Assembly: GCF_945956965.1 (NCBI RefSeq) | Contig: NZ_CAMFJS010000001.1 | Span: forward strand, 299,191-363,190 | Source: an uncultured Roseateles sp. | GTDB taxonomy: Bacteria; Pseudomonadota; Gammaproteobacteria; Burkholderiales; Burkholderiaceae_C | Direction: 5' to 3' | DNA: 64,000 bases | Made by a program: the position numbers and the translations under genes | Part shown: positions 50,542 to 58,713 of the stretch, piece after piece | How the letters are laid out: every line of letters begins with the position of its first letter | Numbering within the stretch: the stretch's first letter is position 1 | Notes under the pieces: generated by a model | Seen by the model: only the letters and a program-made list of their open reading frames with translations | Database searches by the model: none | What the model was told of the DNA's origin: nothing

Positions 50542-51950
50542 TGCCGGGTCCGCCCCTGAATTTGCGCCTGGGACACAAAGGCGGCCAAGCCGTCCTCAGC
50601 CCCAGGCTGTGGCCGCAAGACCGTGGCCTTGCTGCTGACGAAGGCCGCCTTCTCCGCGCTGGGCGCACCGCAGATATAGACCGCCAGCCGGGTCTTGCTA
50701 CACAAGCTTGAAAGCTCAGGCAGATCAAGCAAGTCGTAGACCCATTCCTCCTCTTGCTGGCCCCAGAAGATCAGGGCCTGCTCACAGCTGGCCAAGGTGC
50801 GCTGCAAGCGCTCGGCATCCTTGGCCCGGCTGCCGCTGAACTTGATCGGGCGTGGCTCGGCGCCGAGCTGATCCACGAGGCGGCTCTTGAGTTCACCCAG
50901 CGCCGCCACATCGCCCTCCTCCACCAACAAGGCCAACTCCAGGGGCTTGCTCGGTGCCGACGCCAGCGGCTTGGGCAACATGTCCAGCATCTGGGTTTTC
51001 AGCTCCTCGAGGCTGCCTTGCAGGTAGTCGATGCCTTCGTTGGCCAGCTCTTTTTCGATGAAGTCGAGCAAAGCCTGCTTGCTGGCATCGGTCTCGGTGC
51101 CGGACTGAATCCAGACCAGCGGAGGCTGCAGGCCGCGTTCGCGCATGCGGGCATGGGCACGTTCGAGCTGCAGCCGGTCGCGCTGGGCGGTCAGCGGCTC
51201 GATGGAGGCGCTGCGGGCCACCAGGTGGATGCTCAGCAAGGCTTTGTCCAGATCGGCATCCATGCGCGCCGCGCAATCATCCGCATTCCACAAATACTCG
51301 GTTTCCGGCACCACCAGATAGCCGCGCTGGCGCAAATCGGCGCGCAAGCGCTCGCGTTCTTGAATCAGCTCCGGCCCCACACGGGCGATGAACACGGTGC
51401 CCAGGGCCTGTTTTTTCTGTCGGCCCAGCAACTCCTCCAGCGCGACGCTGAGGTCTTGCACCATGCGGCTCATGCGCTCCCAGTAGTCGTCCTTGTCGCG
51501 GTTGGGGTCCAACTCGCGCCAGGTCTGGGCGTCTTGTTTGAAAAACTCGTAGTGACCGATCTCGCGCAATTCGGCCGGCAACTCATCCGGGCTGCGGCTG
51601 GGGTGTTTGAAGATGGGCACCAGCTTGCAGCGCTCGGCGCCACCGGCGGCTTTCAAGCGGCCCAGGAAGCGATCCAGCTCCTTGCGGCACTCGTCGCTGT
51701 CGAAATAGGTGCGAGAGATCAGGGCCAGAAAAATGCCGGTCGACTCCAGCGCTGCCGCAATCTCGGGCCGCCAGTACTCACCCGCACGCAGTTCAGCGGT
51801 ATCACGCCAAATCGCAACCTCGCCAACGCGGTCGCGCAGCTCAGATCGCAGATGGCTGCAAAAACTGTCCACCCAGCGGTCGGGCGAATCATTCGCCGCA
51901 CGGCGGTAGCTGATGAAGAGGTCGTTCTGGTATTGCGGCAGAAAACTCAT
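50538..51950 (-). CDS. TIR-domain effector protein with two further TIR-like modules
   Basis: 470 residues. The N-terminal TIR domain (about 8-175) has NDLFISYRR, WRDTAELRAGEYWRPEI (BB-loop-like) and SRTYFDSDECRKEL, with Glu91 at the position of the NADase glutamate. A second region (about 183-300, GTVFIARVGPELIQERERLR) and a third (about 325-455, with ALIFWGQQEEEWVYDLL) show similar beta-alpha alternation but no obvious catalytic Glu. ATG at 51950 is chosen from the domain start; the open frame to 52055 is unconserved. Stop overlaps the nSTAND gene. Likely NAD-cleaving or signalling effector. Confidence 0.82.
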   Translation of the reverse strand: MSFLPQYQNDLFISYRRAANDSPDRWVDSFCSHLRSELRDRVGEVAIWRDTAELRAGEYWRPEIAAALESTGIFLALISRTYFDSDECRKELDRFLGRLKAAGGAERCKLVPIFKHPSRSPDELPAELREIGHYEFFKQDAQTWRELDPNRDKDDYWERMSRMVQDLSVALEELLGRQKKQALGTVFIARVGPELIQERERLRADLRQRGYLVVPETEYLWNADDCAARMDADLDKALLSIHLVARSASIEPLTAQRDRLQLERAHARMRERGLQPPLVWIQSGTETDASKQALLDFIEKELANEGIDYLQGSLEELKTQMLDMLPKPLASAPSKPLELALLVEEGDVAALGELKSRLVDQLGAEPRPIKFSGSRAKDAERLQRTLASCEQALIFWGQQEEEWVYDLLDLPELSSLCSKTRLAVYICGAPSAEKAAFVSSKATVLRPQPGAEDGLAAFVSQAQIQGRTRQ

Positions 51951-52019
51951 GCGCTCACCCCCAAGGCAGGGAGTGAGGCCCAAGCTCGCGTCAGCACTTG
52001 CGGCCGGCCCTGCTGTGCG

Positions 52020-52049
52020 CGAGTATCGCCCTTGGGCCCAGCATTTCAA
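52020..52049 (-). promoter_or_regulatory. Candidate promoter of the TIR-nSTAND operon
   Basis: On the minus strand TTGAAA (52049-52044) and TACTCG (52025-52020) are 18 bases apart. An inverted repeat CTTGGGC/GCCCAAG (52031-52037 and 52050-52056) overlaps the spacer and -35, a possible operator. The -10 is a poor match. Confidence 0.35.
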
Positions 52050-52079
52050 GCCCAAGTGTGAACAGTGGCGGTGATGCGA

Positions 52080-52113
52080 CGGCGCCCGTCCTCATGCATG
52101 AGGATTGGCGCCG
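52080..52113. repeat. 34-bp palindrome between the MBL-rhodanese and TIR genes
   Basis: The two 17-base arms (52080-52096 and 52097-52113) are complementary except for an internal 2-base mismatch; the centre is ATGCAT, flanked by TCCTC/GAGGA and CGGCGCC/GGCGCCG. It lies 17 bases past the MBL-rhodanese stop and 130 bases before the TIR start. No T run follows on the minus strand. Confidence 0.75.
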
Positions 52114-52129
52114 CCAATAGCGCGCTTAC

Positions 52130-53218
52130 TTACTGCCCGCCGCCCTCCACCGGCAAGCCCTCGGCGCGCCAGCGCAACATGCCGCCGCTCAGATTGGCAA
52201 CCAGGCCGAACCCCGCTTTGCGTAGGAGCACCGTGGCCTGGGCCGAGCGAGCGCCTGAGCGGCACACCGCCACCACCGGGCGGCTGGCGTCGAGCTCGGC
52301 AGCGCGTTGCGCCAACTCGGACAGCGGCAGCAGACGTGCGCCGCTCAGGTGGCCCAGCACATCGCTGAACTCCTGCGCTTCACGCACGTCCACGATCTGG
52401 ATGCTGGCGCCATCGCTGGCGGCCAGGCGTTCAAACAAGGCATTGGCCTGAATTTCCCAAATGCCACTGAAGTTGCAGGTCAGCGGCGCCCAGCTCATCT
52501 CGCGCGGGGTCAGGTCTTGCGCCTGCGGCTGGCCGCAGCGCAGATTGGCCGGCACGGCAATGTCCATCAGCTTGGGATGCGGCAGGCCCAGGTGATTCAT
52601 ATAGCCGGCGAAATCGGCCTCGTTGACGTCACCGCCCAGGCGGGGATTGAAACGACGCTCTTCCTCGACGCTGGTCACGGTCAGGCCCCGGTAGTCATGG
52701 CCGGGGTACAGCAAGCAGCTCGCGGGCAGGCTCAGCAATTGCTCACGCACCGATCGGTACAGCTGGCTGGGGCTGCCTTGCTGGAAATCGGTGCGTCCGC
52801 AGCCACGGATCAGCAAGCTGTCGCCGGTGAAGGCCTTGCTTTGATCGTCCAGCACATAGCTCAGGCAGCCGCTGGTGTGGCCCGGCGTAGCCCTGACCTC
52901 GACATAGCGCTGGCCGAACATGACGCGGTCGCCATGCCGCAAAGCGCGGTCCACATTGGCGGCCCCCGCCTGCTCGGCCAGCAAAATCTGACTGCCGCAG
53001 GCTTGCTTGAGCAGCCAGGCGCCGGTCACATGGTCGGCATGCACATGGGTGTCCAGGCTGGCCACCAGGCGCAGACCCAGCTCACGCAGCAAGGCGATGT
53101 CTCGGCGCTCGTTCTCGAAGACTGGGTCGATGATCAGGGCTTCGCCCGAGATGGAGTCGCCCAACACATAGGTGTAGGTGGAGGATGTGGGGTCAAACAA
53201 TTGGCGGAAGATCAACAT
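52130..53218 (-). CDS. Persulfide dioxygenase-like MBL protein with C-terminal rhodanese
   Basis: 362 residues. The metallo-beta-lactamase domain has DTHVHADHVTG, ATPGHTSGC and TGDSLLIRGCGRTDFQQG, the ETHE1 persulfide dioxygenase signatures. The C-terminal rhodanese domain (about 260-360) has Cys in VAVCRSGARSAQ. The fusion couples sulfane-sulfur transfer to oxidation of glutathione persulfide to sulfite. ATG at 53218; 11 bases downstream of the DUF6691-like gene, so all three sulfur genes form an operon. Confidence 0.92.
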   Translation of the reverse strand: MLIFRQLFDPTSSTYTYVLGDSISGEALIIDPVFENERRDIALLRELGLRLVASLDTHVHADHVTGAWLLKQACGSQILLAEQAGAANVDRALRHGDRVMFGQRYVEVRATPGHTSGCLSYVLDDQSKAFTGDSLLIRGCGRTDFQQGSPSQLYRSVREQLLSLPASCLLYPGHDYRGLTVTSVEEERRFNPRLGGDVNEADFAGYMNHLGLPHPKLMDIAVPANLRCGQPQAQDLTPREMSWAPLTCNFSGIWEIQANALFERLAASDGASIQIVDVREAQEFSDVLGHLSGARLLPLSELAQRAAELDASRPVVAVCRSGARSAQATVLLRKAGFGLVANLSGGMLRWRAEGLPVEGGGQ

Positions 53219-53229
53219 CTGCGCGTCTC

Positions 53230-53643
53230 CTAATTCCGGGTCGAGAAAAAGTCGTACAAGCCCATGCCCAGCAGCATGGCCGGCACAAAAATCCAGGCCT
53301 CGGGCAGGCCACTGCTCAAAGCCACCAGGGCGGGGCCTGGACAAAAACCGGCCACACCCCAGCCAATACCAAACAAGACGCCGCCACCAATCAAGCGCCG
53401 GTCAATGCGCCGGTCTTGCGGGATCTCCATGCGATCACCGCTCCAGGACCGCTCACGCCTCTTGGCGCGCGCAAACGCCAGCAAGCCCACGGCGATGGCC
53501 CCGCCCATCACCAAGGCCAGGCTAGGGTCCCAGGCGCCGAACAAGTCCAAAAAACCCTTGACCTTGGCCGGATCGGTCATGCCGCTGAGCAGCAGGCCAA
53601 GGCCGAACAAGAGGCCACTCAACAAAGCCAGAAGCAGTCGCAT
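53230..53643 (-). CDS. YeeE/YedE-type half permease (DUF6691-like)
   Basis: 137 residues, four transmembrane helices. LLFGLGLLLSGMTDPAKVKGFLD and GWGVAGFCPGPALVAL (with the conserved Cys) match the C-terminal half of YeeE/YedE thiosulfate/sulfur transporters. Starts 13 bases after its partner. Together they would form one two-part sulfur-compound permease. Confidence 0.9.
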   Translation of the reverse strand: MRLLLALLSGLLFGLGLLLSGMTDPAKVKGFLDLFGAWDPSLALVMGGAIAVGLLAFARAKRRERSWSGDRMEIPQDRRIDRRLIGGGVLFGIGWGVAGFCPGPALVALSSGLPEAWIFVPAMLLGMGLYDFFSTRN

Positions 53644-53656
53644 CACAGCTACCCTC

Positions 53657-54100
53657 TCAAACAACATGCCGCAGCACCAGCACGGTCACAAAGCCCGCGC
53701 CCATGAAGCACAGCACGTTGACCAAGGACCGCAGGGACAAACGGCTCAGCCCACAAACGCCGTGACCGCTGGTGCAGCCATTGGCCATGCGCACGCCGAT
53801 GCCGACCACCAAGCCAGCAAACACCAAGCCCCACGACCCCACATCCACCCTGGCACTTGGCAAGGGCGCGGCAAAGCGCCACAGCCAGGGGGCCAGCATC
53901 AGCCCATGCAAGAAGGCGAGCCGCGTCAACTCAGGCCGCCAGTCGCCACGCACGAACAAGGCCCGCAGCGGGCTGGCCACGATGCCCGCAATGCCGGCGA
54001 TCCGTCCGTTGCCCAGCAAGAACAAGGCGCTGGCAGCACCAATGAGCAGGCCGCCGGCCAAGGCCGTCCAAGGGGTGAAAGATGTCCAGGCGATGCTCAT
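53657..54100 (-). CDS. YeeE/YedE-type half permease
   Basis: 147 residues, four transmembrane helices. VRMANGCTSGHGVCGLSRLS carries the conserved Cys pair of the N-terminal YeeE/YedE half. FLLGNGRIAGIAGI is a further family match. ATG at 54100 is chosen; the open frame to 54217 is not membrane-like. First gene of the sulfur operon. Confidence 0.9.
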   Translation of the reverse strand: MSIAWTSFTPWTALAGGLLIGAASALFLLGNGRIAGIAGIVASPLRALFVRGDWRPELTRLAFLHGLMLAPWLWRFAAPLPSARVDVGSWGLVFAGLVVGIGVRMANGCTSGHGVCGLSRLSLRSLVNVLCFMGAGFVTVLVLRHVV

Positions 54101-54313
54101 GATTGAGGTGGGAAATTCAGGGTGGATGGCGGCATGTGGACTCGATGAAATGGGAGGCAGCAGCGCCCCATACCCCTGGTCGCCGCGAGTGAAGCTAGCA
54201 GCCCATGCCAGCGGCACAGGGAAGCGCTCAGTTTAGCGCTGGGGCCGCCGCCAAATGGCACGAATCAGGTCTGCGTGATGGCGTCTTGGGCGGCACAAGG
54301 CATGATGCCGCTT

Positions 54314-55225
54314 ATGACCCGCAGCCCCACCACTCACACCCCCTGGGCCGCCTATGTCTGCCTGGCCCTCAGCACCAGCTTGGTTGGCAGCTATGTTGGC
54401 CTCTCCAAGTTGCTCGTCGCCGTATTCCCCGTGTTCCTGCTGGCCTGGCTGCGCTTTGGCATGGCGGCAGTCTTGATGGCCGCCTGGCTCAAGCCAGCCC
54501 ATGGCGAAGCGGCCTTGGACCGACGCAGCAAGACCTTGCTGTTCTGGGAGTCCTTCATCGGCAACTTCTTGTTTTCGATCTGCCTGCTGTTTGGCTTGCA
54601 GCACAGCTCGGCCGTGGTAGCCGGGGTGATTCTGGCGGCCATCCCGGCAGCGGTGGCCCTGCTGAGCCGGCTATTGCTAGGAGAGTGCATCAGCGCGCGG
54701 GTCGGCTGGGGCATTGCCTTGGGCGTCGCCGGCATTGCCTTGGTGGCGCTGGAGCGCGGACAGCTCACGCCGCAAGCGAACGCGCCCACATCGGCGTTGG
54801 GCGCCCTGCTGCTGATCGGCGCAGTGTTCTGCGAAGCGGGCTATGTGGTGATTGGCAAAAAACTCACCGCCCAGGTCTCGGCCAAGCGCATCAGCGCGCT
54901 GATCAATCTGTGGGGTCTGGTGCTGGTCACGCCTTTGGGCTTGTGGCAGGCGCTGAGCTTTGATTTCAGCCTGCCGAACCTATCGATCTGGGGCCTGCTG
55001 CTGTTCTACGCCGGGGCCGCCAGCATGGTCACCGTGTGGCTGTGGATGACGGGTTTGCGCCAGGTTCCTGCAGCCAAGGCGGGCGTGTTCATGGTCTTTT
55101 TGCCGGTGGCCACAGGCTTGGTCGGCCTGGCGCTGGGCGAGCGTTTGAGCGCCGTGCAAGCCCTGGCCTACGCGATGGCGCTCAGCGGTGTTCTGCTGGC
55201 GACAGCGCCCTCCCGGCGTGCGTGA
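54314..55225 (+). CDS. EamA-family (DMT) transporter
   Basis: 303 residues, ten transmembrane helices in two EamA repeats. The first covers WAAYVCLALSTSLVGSYVGLSK onward; the second repeat begins GALLLIGAVFCEAGYVVIGKKL. Ends YAMALSGVLLATAPSRRA. Substrate unknown. Starts at 54302 or 54275 are possible; 54314 gives a short cytoplasmic lead. Divergent from the sulfur operon. Confidence 0.88.
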   Translation: MTRSPTTHTPWAAYVCLALSTSLVGSYVGLSKLLVAVFPVFLLAWLRFGMAAVLMAAWLKPAHGEAALDRRSKTLLFWESFIGNFLFSICLLFGLQHSSAVVAGVILAAIPAAVALLSRLLLGECISARVGWGIALGVAGIALVALERGQLTPQANAPTSALGALLLIGAVFCEAGYVVIGKKLTAQVSAKRISALINLWGLVLVTPLGLWQALSFDFSLPNLSIWGLLLFYAGAASMVTVWLWMTGLRQVPAAKAGVFMVFLPVATGLVGLALGERLSAVQALAYAMALSGVLLATAPSRRA

Positions 55226-55282
55226 GAAACTCATGCCTCTGAGTTTTTCCTCGCCCGACCCGTCCCCTCATTTCCCGTTCTC

Positions 55283-56269
55283 ATGAGTTCTGTTCCAACG
55301 CCCACCCATCTGCGTAGCCACCAATTTGCAGGCCTCAAAGCCGGCCCTCGCCTGCTGGTCAGCGCGGCCGTGCACGGCAATGAAGTCTGCGGTGTGCAGG
55401 CGATTGAGGCCGTGATGGCCGAGCTTGACAGTGGCCGCCTGACCCTGCTGCGCGGCACGCTCACATTTGTGCCCATCGTCAACCCGCTGGCGCATGCCCT
55501 GGGTCGGCGTGAAGGTGAGCGCAATCTGAACCGCAATCTGCGCCCGCCTGTGATCGCGCAAGATTTTGAAGATCGCATCGCCGCGCGCCTGTGCCCGCTG
55601 TTGGCCAGCCACGATGTGCTGCTGGACCTGCACTCCTTCCAAGGCCAGGGCCAGCCTTTTGTGATGCTGGGCCCGCGCGACAACCAGGGCGAGCTGGAAC
55701 CCTTTGCCTGGGCTGCCCAAGAAGCCGCCATGGCCGCTTGCCTGGGGCCGGCGCGCATTGTGGAAGGCTGGCTGTCCACCTATGCCCTGGGCCTGCAGCG
55801 ACGTGCGGCCAGAGGCAGCGACGGCTCGCGCGCCCAGGCCCTGGTGCAAGACCCGCATTACGGCGTTGGCACCACCGAGTACATGCGCTCGCAAGGCGGC
55901 TATGGCCTCACCCTGGAATGCGGCCAGCACCAAGACCCCGCCGCGCCGGAAGTGGCACGCCTAGCGATTTTGCGCACCCTGGTCCTGCTGGGCATGATTG
56001 ACGCCAGCGCGGTCGAGCCGCACCGCCCGGCCAAGCCCGCTGAGTTGCTGCAGCTCTACGAAGTCATTGACCGTGAACATGCCGATGACAGTTTCGAGCG
56101 CGAATGGGCCAGCTTTGACGCCGTGGAACAAGGCCAGCGCATCGGCACCCGCCACGACGGCAGCCCGGTGCTGGCACCCGCGGCGGGCCGCATCGTCTTC
56201 CCCAATAACAAGGCGCAGCCAGGTCAGGAATGGTTCTACTTGGCTCGCCCCAGCGAGCGCAAATTATGA
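55283..56269 (+). CDS. AstE/aspartoacylase-like zinc deacylase
   Basis: 328 residues of the M14-like succinylglutamate desuccinylase/aspartoacylase family. Zinc ligands are in SAAVHGNEVCG (His, Glu) and LLDLHSFQG (His); the latter also brings the substrate loop. YGLTLECGQHQD contains the probable catalytic Glu. No ast operon genes are adjacent, so the substrate is open. Stop overlaps the FrnE-like gene (ATGA). Confidence 0.85.
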   Translation: MSSVPTPTHLRSHQFAGLKAGPRLLVSAAVHGNEVCGVQAIEAVMAELDSGRLTLLRGTLTFVPIVNPLAHALGRREGERNLNRNLRPPVIAQDFEDRIAARLCPLLASHDVLLDLHSFQGQGQPFVMLGPRDNQGELEPFAWAAQEAAMAACLGPARIVEGWLSTYALGLQRRAARGSDGSRAQALVQDPHYGVGTTEYMRSQGGYGLTLECGQHQDPAAPEVARLAILRTLVLLGMIDASAVEPHRPAKPAELLQLYEVIDREHADDSFEREWASFDAVEQGQRIGTRHDGSPVLAPAAGRIVFPNNKAQPGQEWFYLARPSERKL

Positions 56270-56907
56270 AAATCGATTTTGTTTCCGATGTCTCTTGCCC
56301 CTGGTGCGCCATTGGCCTGAAGTCTCTTGAACAAGCCCTGGCGCGCGTGCCCGAGCTGCAGGTGGACCTGCACTTCCAGCCCTTCGAGCTGAACCCGCAA
56401 ATGGCGGCCGAAGGTGAAGAGATCAACGCCCATCTGGCGCGCAAATACGGCGCATCCCCTGAGCAGATGGCGCAGACCCGGGAGATGATTCGCCAGCGTG
56501 GCGCAGACCTCGGCTTCACCTTCACCAAGGGTGCACGTGACCGCATCTACAACACCTTCGACGCCCACCGCCTGCTGCATTGGGCGGGCATGCAAGAAGG
56601 CGATGCGCAGAAAAACCTCAAGCTCGCCTTGCTGAAAGCCTACTTCACCGAAGGCAAGAACCCGGGCGACGCGGCCGTGCTGCTGCAGGCCGCCGCTGCT
56701 GCCGGCTTGGACGCCACCGAGGCCGCCGAGGTGCTGTCATCTGGCCGCTACGCCGATGAGGTGCGCCAGGCCGAGGCCTTCTGGCAAAGCCAGGGCATCA
56801 ACTCGGTGCCAGCCATCATCATCAACAAGCGCCATCTGATTTCTGGCGGCCAAACCCCTGAGGTGTTCGAGCAGGCCTTGCGCCAGATCGCCCAGCAAAC
56901 GCCCTGA
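56266..56907 (+). CDS. FrnE/DsbA-like thiol oxidoreductase
   Basis: 213 residues. MKIDFVSDVSCPWCAIG gives a CPWC active site near residues 11-14 without signal peptide, hence cytoplasmic. INSVPAIIINKRHLISGGQ contains the conserved cis-Pro and the family C-terminus. FrnE-type proteins act as disulfide isomerases or polyketide-associated oxidoreductases. Coupled to the deacylase gene by a 4-bp overlap. Confidence 0.92.
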   Translation: MKIDFVSDVSCPWCAIGLKSLEQALARVPELQVDLHFQPFELNPQMAAEGEEINAHLARKYGASPEQMAQTREMIRQRGADLGFTFTKGARDRIYNTFDAHRLLHWAGMQEGDAQKNLKLALLKAYFTEGKNPGDAAVLLQAAAAAGLDATEAAEVLSSGRYADEVRQAEAFWQSQGINSVPAIIINKRHLISGGQTPEVFEQALRQIAQQTP

Positions 56908-56989
56908 GCCGTCAAGGCGCCAGGCAGCCTCACGCCTGGCGCCCTGCACGCAGGCCACAAGCAATTACCCCGAGTGAAGCAAAGCGACG

Positions 56990-57391
56990 ATGAGCGTCTG
57001 GGCACAACATGGCGAATTCACCTTGCGCTGGCAAGGTGATGTTTTGATGGCCAGTTACAGCGGCATCTGGAATGAAGAGGCGGCGCGCCAGCTGCACAAC
57101 AAGGCCACGCAGCTGTGGCAGATGCGCGAAGGCCGGCCCTGGGGCCTGCTCAGCGACGGCAGTCGATGGGAAGGCGGCACGCCTGAGGCCCTGGCGTTGT
57201 GGTGGGGCTTCTTCGAAGACGGCGTGCGCCATGGGCTGCGCGCCGCCACCGACATCTTGCCCACCAGCTTCCATGGGCTCATGGTGCGCGCCCTCAAAGA
57301 GCGCGCCGAGCGCTTGGCCCGATATCAGCGCAGCGATAGCGTGGAAGACGGCTTGCGCTGGTTGAGCGCCCAAGGATTCAACAGCGACTGA
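56990..57391 (+). CDS. Uncharacterised 133-residue protein
   Basis: I do not recognise the family. The protein begins HGEFTLRWQGDVLMASYSG, with alternating strands and helices and many Trp residues (WNEEAARQL, LWWGFFEDG). This pattern resembles a STAS-like (SpoIIAA) fold but without a clear phosphorylatable Ser motif. No signal peptide or transmembrane segment. Placed between the FrnE-like and thioesterase genes, all on the plus strand, 82 and 61 bases apart. Confidence 0.7.
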   Translation: MSVWAQHGEFTLRWQGDVLMASYSGIWNEEAARQLHNKATQLWQMREGRPWGLLSDGSRWEGGTPEALALWWGFFEDGVRHGLRAATDILPTSFHGLMVRALKERAERLARYQRSDSVEDGLRWLSAQGFNSD

Positions 57392-57452
57392 GGCGCGGGC
57401 TTGCCCATCCATTCAATCCGGCCAAGCGGCCACTACCAAGAAGGCGACTGAA

Positions 57453-57998
57453 ATGAACGACACCCATGCCCAGGTCTTGCAGCAATGGCAGGAAGAGGAA
57501 GCGGCCATCCGGGGCAAATTGCAGCAAGGCGTGGGCATCGCCCGCCTTGAGCAGATTCGCGATCTGAGTGGGCTGGAAGCCATGCAAGCCATGCTGGCCG
57601 GCGACTTGCCGCCGCCGCCCATCGCCGAAACATTGGACTTCATGTTGATTTCCGTCGCGCATGGCGAGGCCATCTTCCAGGGCCGTCCGCAGCGTCGCCA
57701 CTACAACCCGCTGGGCACCGTGCATGGCGGTTGGTTTGCCACTTTGCTGGACTCCGCCCTGGGTTGCGCGGTGCACACCACCATGCCGCAGGGGCGCTCC
57801 TACACCACGCTGGAATTCAAGGTGAACTTGGTGCGCGCCCTGACCGAGCGTGTGCCGCTGGTGCGCGCCATCGGCAAGGTGGTGCATTCAGGCCGCCAGG
57901 TGGCCACGGCCGAGGCCAGCCTGGTGGGCCATGACGGGCGCTTGTACGCCCACGCCAGCACCACCTGCCTGGTGTTTGATCTGCCTGAGCAGACCTGA
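57453..57998 (+). CDS. PaaI-family hotdog thioesterase
   Basis: 181 residues. The hotdog domain begins near residue 65; YNPLGTVHGGWFATLLDSALGC is the signature with catalytic Gly/Asp, and TTLEFKVNLVRALTE follows. The N-terminal 60 residues form a helical extension (LQQWQEEEAAIRGKL) not present in minimal PaaI. Hydrolyses an acyl- or aryl-CoA; substrate unknown. Confidence 0.9.
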   Translation: MNDTHAQVLQQWQEEEAAIRGKLQQGVGIARLEQIRDLSGLEAMQAMLAGDLPPPPIAETLDFMLISVAHGEAIFQGRPQRRHYNPLGTVHGGWFATLLDSALGCAVHTTMPQGRSYTTLEFKVNLVRALTERVPLVRAIGKVVHSGRQVATAEASLVGHDGRLYAHASTTCLVFDLPEQT

Positions 57999-58031
57999 GC
58001 CGGCGCCACGCGGGCGGCCGACCTTGGGAAC

Positions 58032-58664
58032 TTAGCCGCGCGAGATCGCCGCGGCCTCGGCCGCCAGGCGGGTGATGCGGGCCCAATCGCCGGCGTCCAC
58101 CGCGTCTTGCGGGGTCAACCAAGACCCGCCGCAGACCTTGACGTTGGGCAGCTTCAAGAACTGCGGCGCTGTTTCCAGGGTGATGCCGCCGGTGGGGCAA
58201 AACGCCACGTCCGGGAAGGGGCCGCCCAAGGCCTTGAGCAGATTGATGCCACCCACCGCCACGGCCGGGAAGAGCTTGAGGAAGTGGTAGCCCGCCGCAT
58301 TGGCCTGCATCACCTCACTGGCCGTGGAGACACCGGGCAGCAAGGGCAGATCCAGCTCATGGCAGGCCGCGCCGATGGCGTCGGTGTAACCGGGGCTAAC
58401 GCCGAATTGGCAACCAGCGTCACGCGCCGCTTTCACATCCGCCACCGAACGCAAGGTGCCGGCGCCAACTATGGCCTCGGGCACCGCGCGCGCCATTGCT
58501 TCCATGGCCTGCAAGGCCACCGGTGTGCGCAGCGTCACTTCCAGCACGCGCACGCCGCCGGCCACCAGGGCTTGGGCCAGCGGCACCGCATCTTCCAGGC
58601 GCTGAATGACGATGACGGGAATGACGGGGCCGTGGCTGGCCAAGCTGAGGGTATTGATGCTCAT
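58032..58664 (-). CDS. eda: 2-dehydro-3-deoxy-phosphogluconate aldolase
   Basis: 210 residues. The TIM barrel carries the Schiff-base Lys in FLKLFPA, the Glu in VLEVTLRT, and phosphate-binding FCPTGGIT. Cleaves KDPG to pyruvate and glyceraldehyde 3-phosphate. The ATG at 58664 gives a standard start. It lies 49 bases after edd on the same strand, forming the Entner-Doudoroff pair. Confidence 0.95.
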   Translation of the reverse strand: MSINTLSLASHGPVIPVIVIQRLEDAVPLAQALVAGGVRVLEVTLRTPVALQAMEAMARAVPEAIVGAGTLRSVADVKAARDAGCQFGVSPGYTDAIGAACHELDLPLLPGVSTASEVMQANAAGYHFLKLFPAVAVGGINLLKALGGPFPDVAFCPTGGITLETAPQFLKLPNVKVCGGSWLTPQDAVDAGDWARITRLAAEAAAISRG

Positions 58665-58713
58665 GTTTGTTCTTGTCTGATGAATGGTTTCAGGCGCAGT
58701 GACTCGGACCAGC

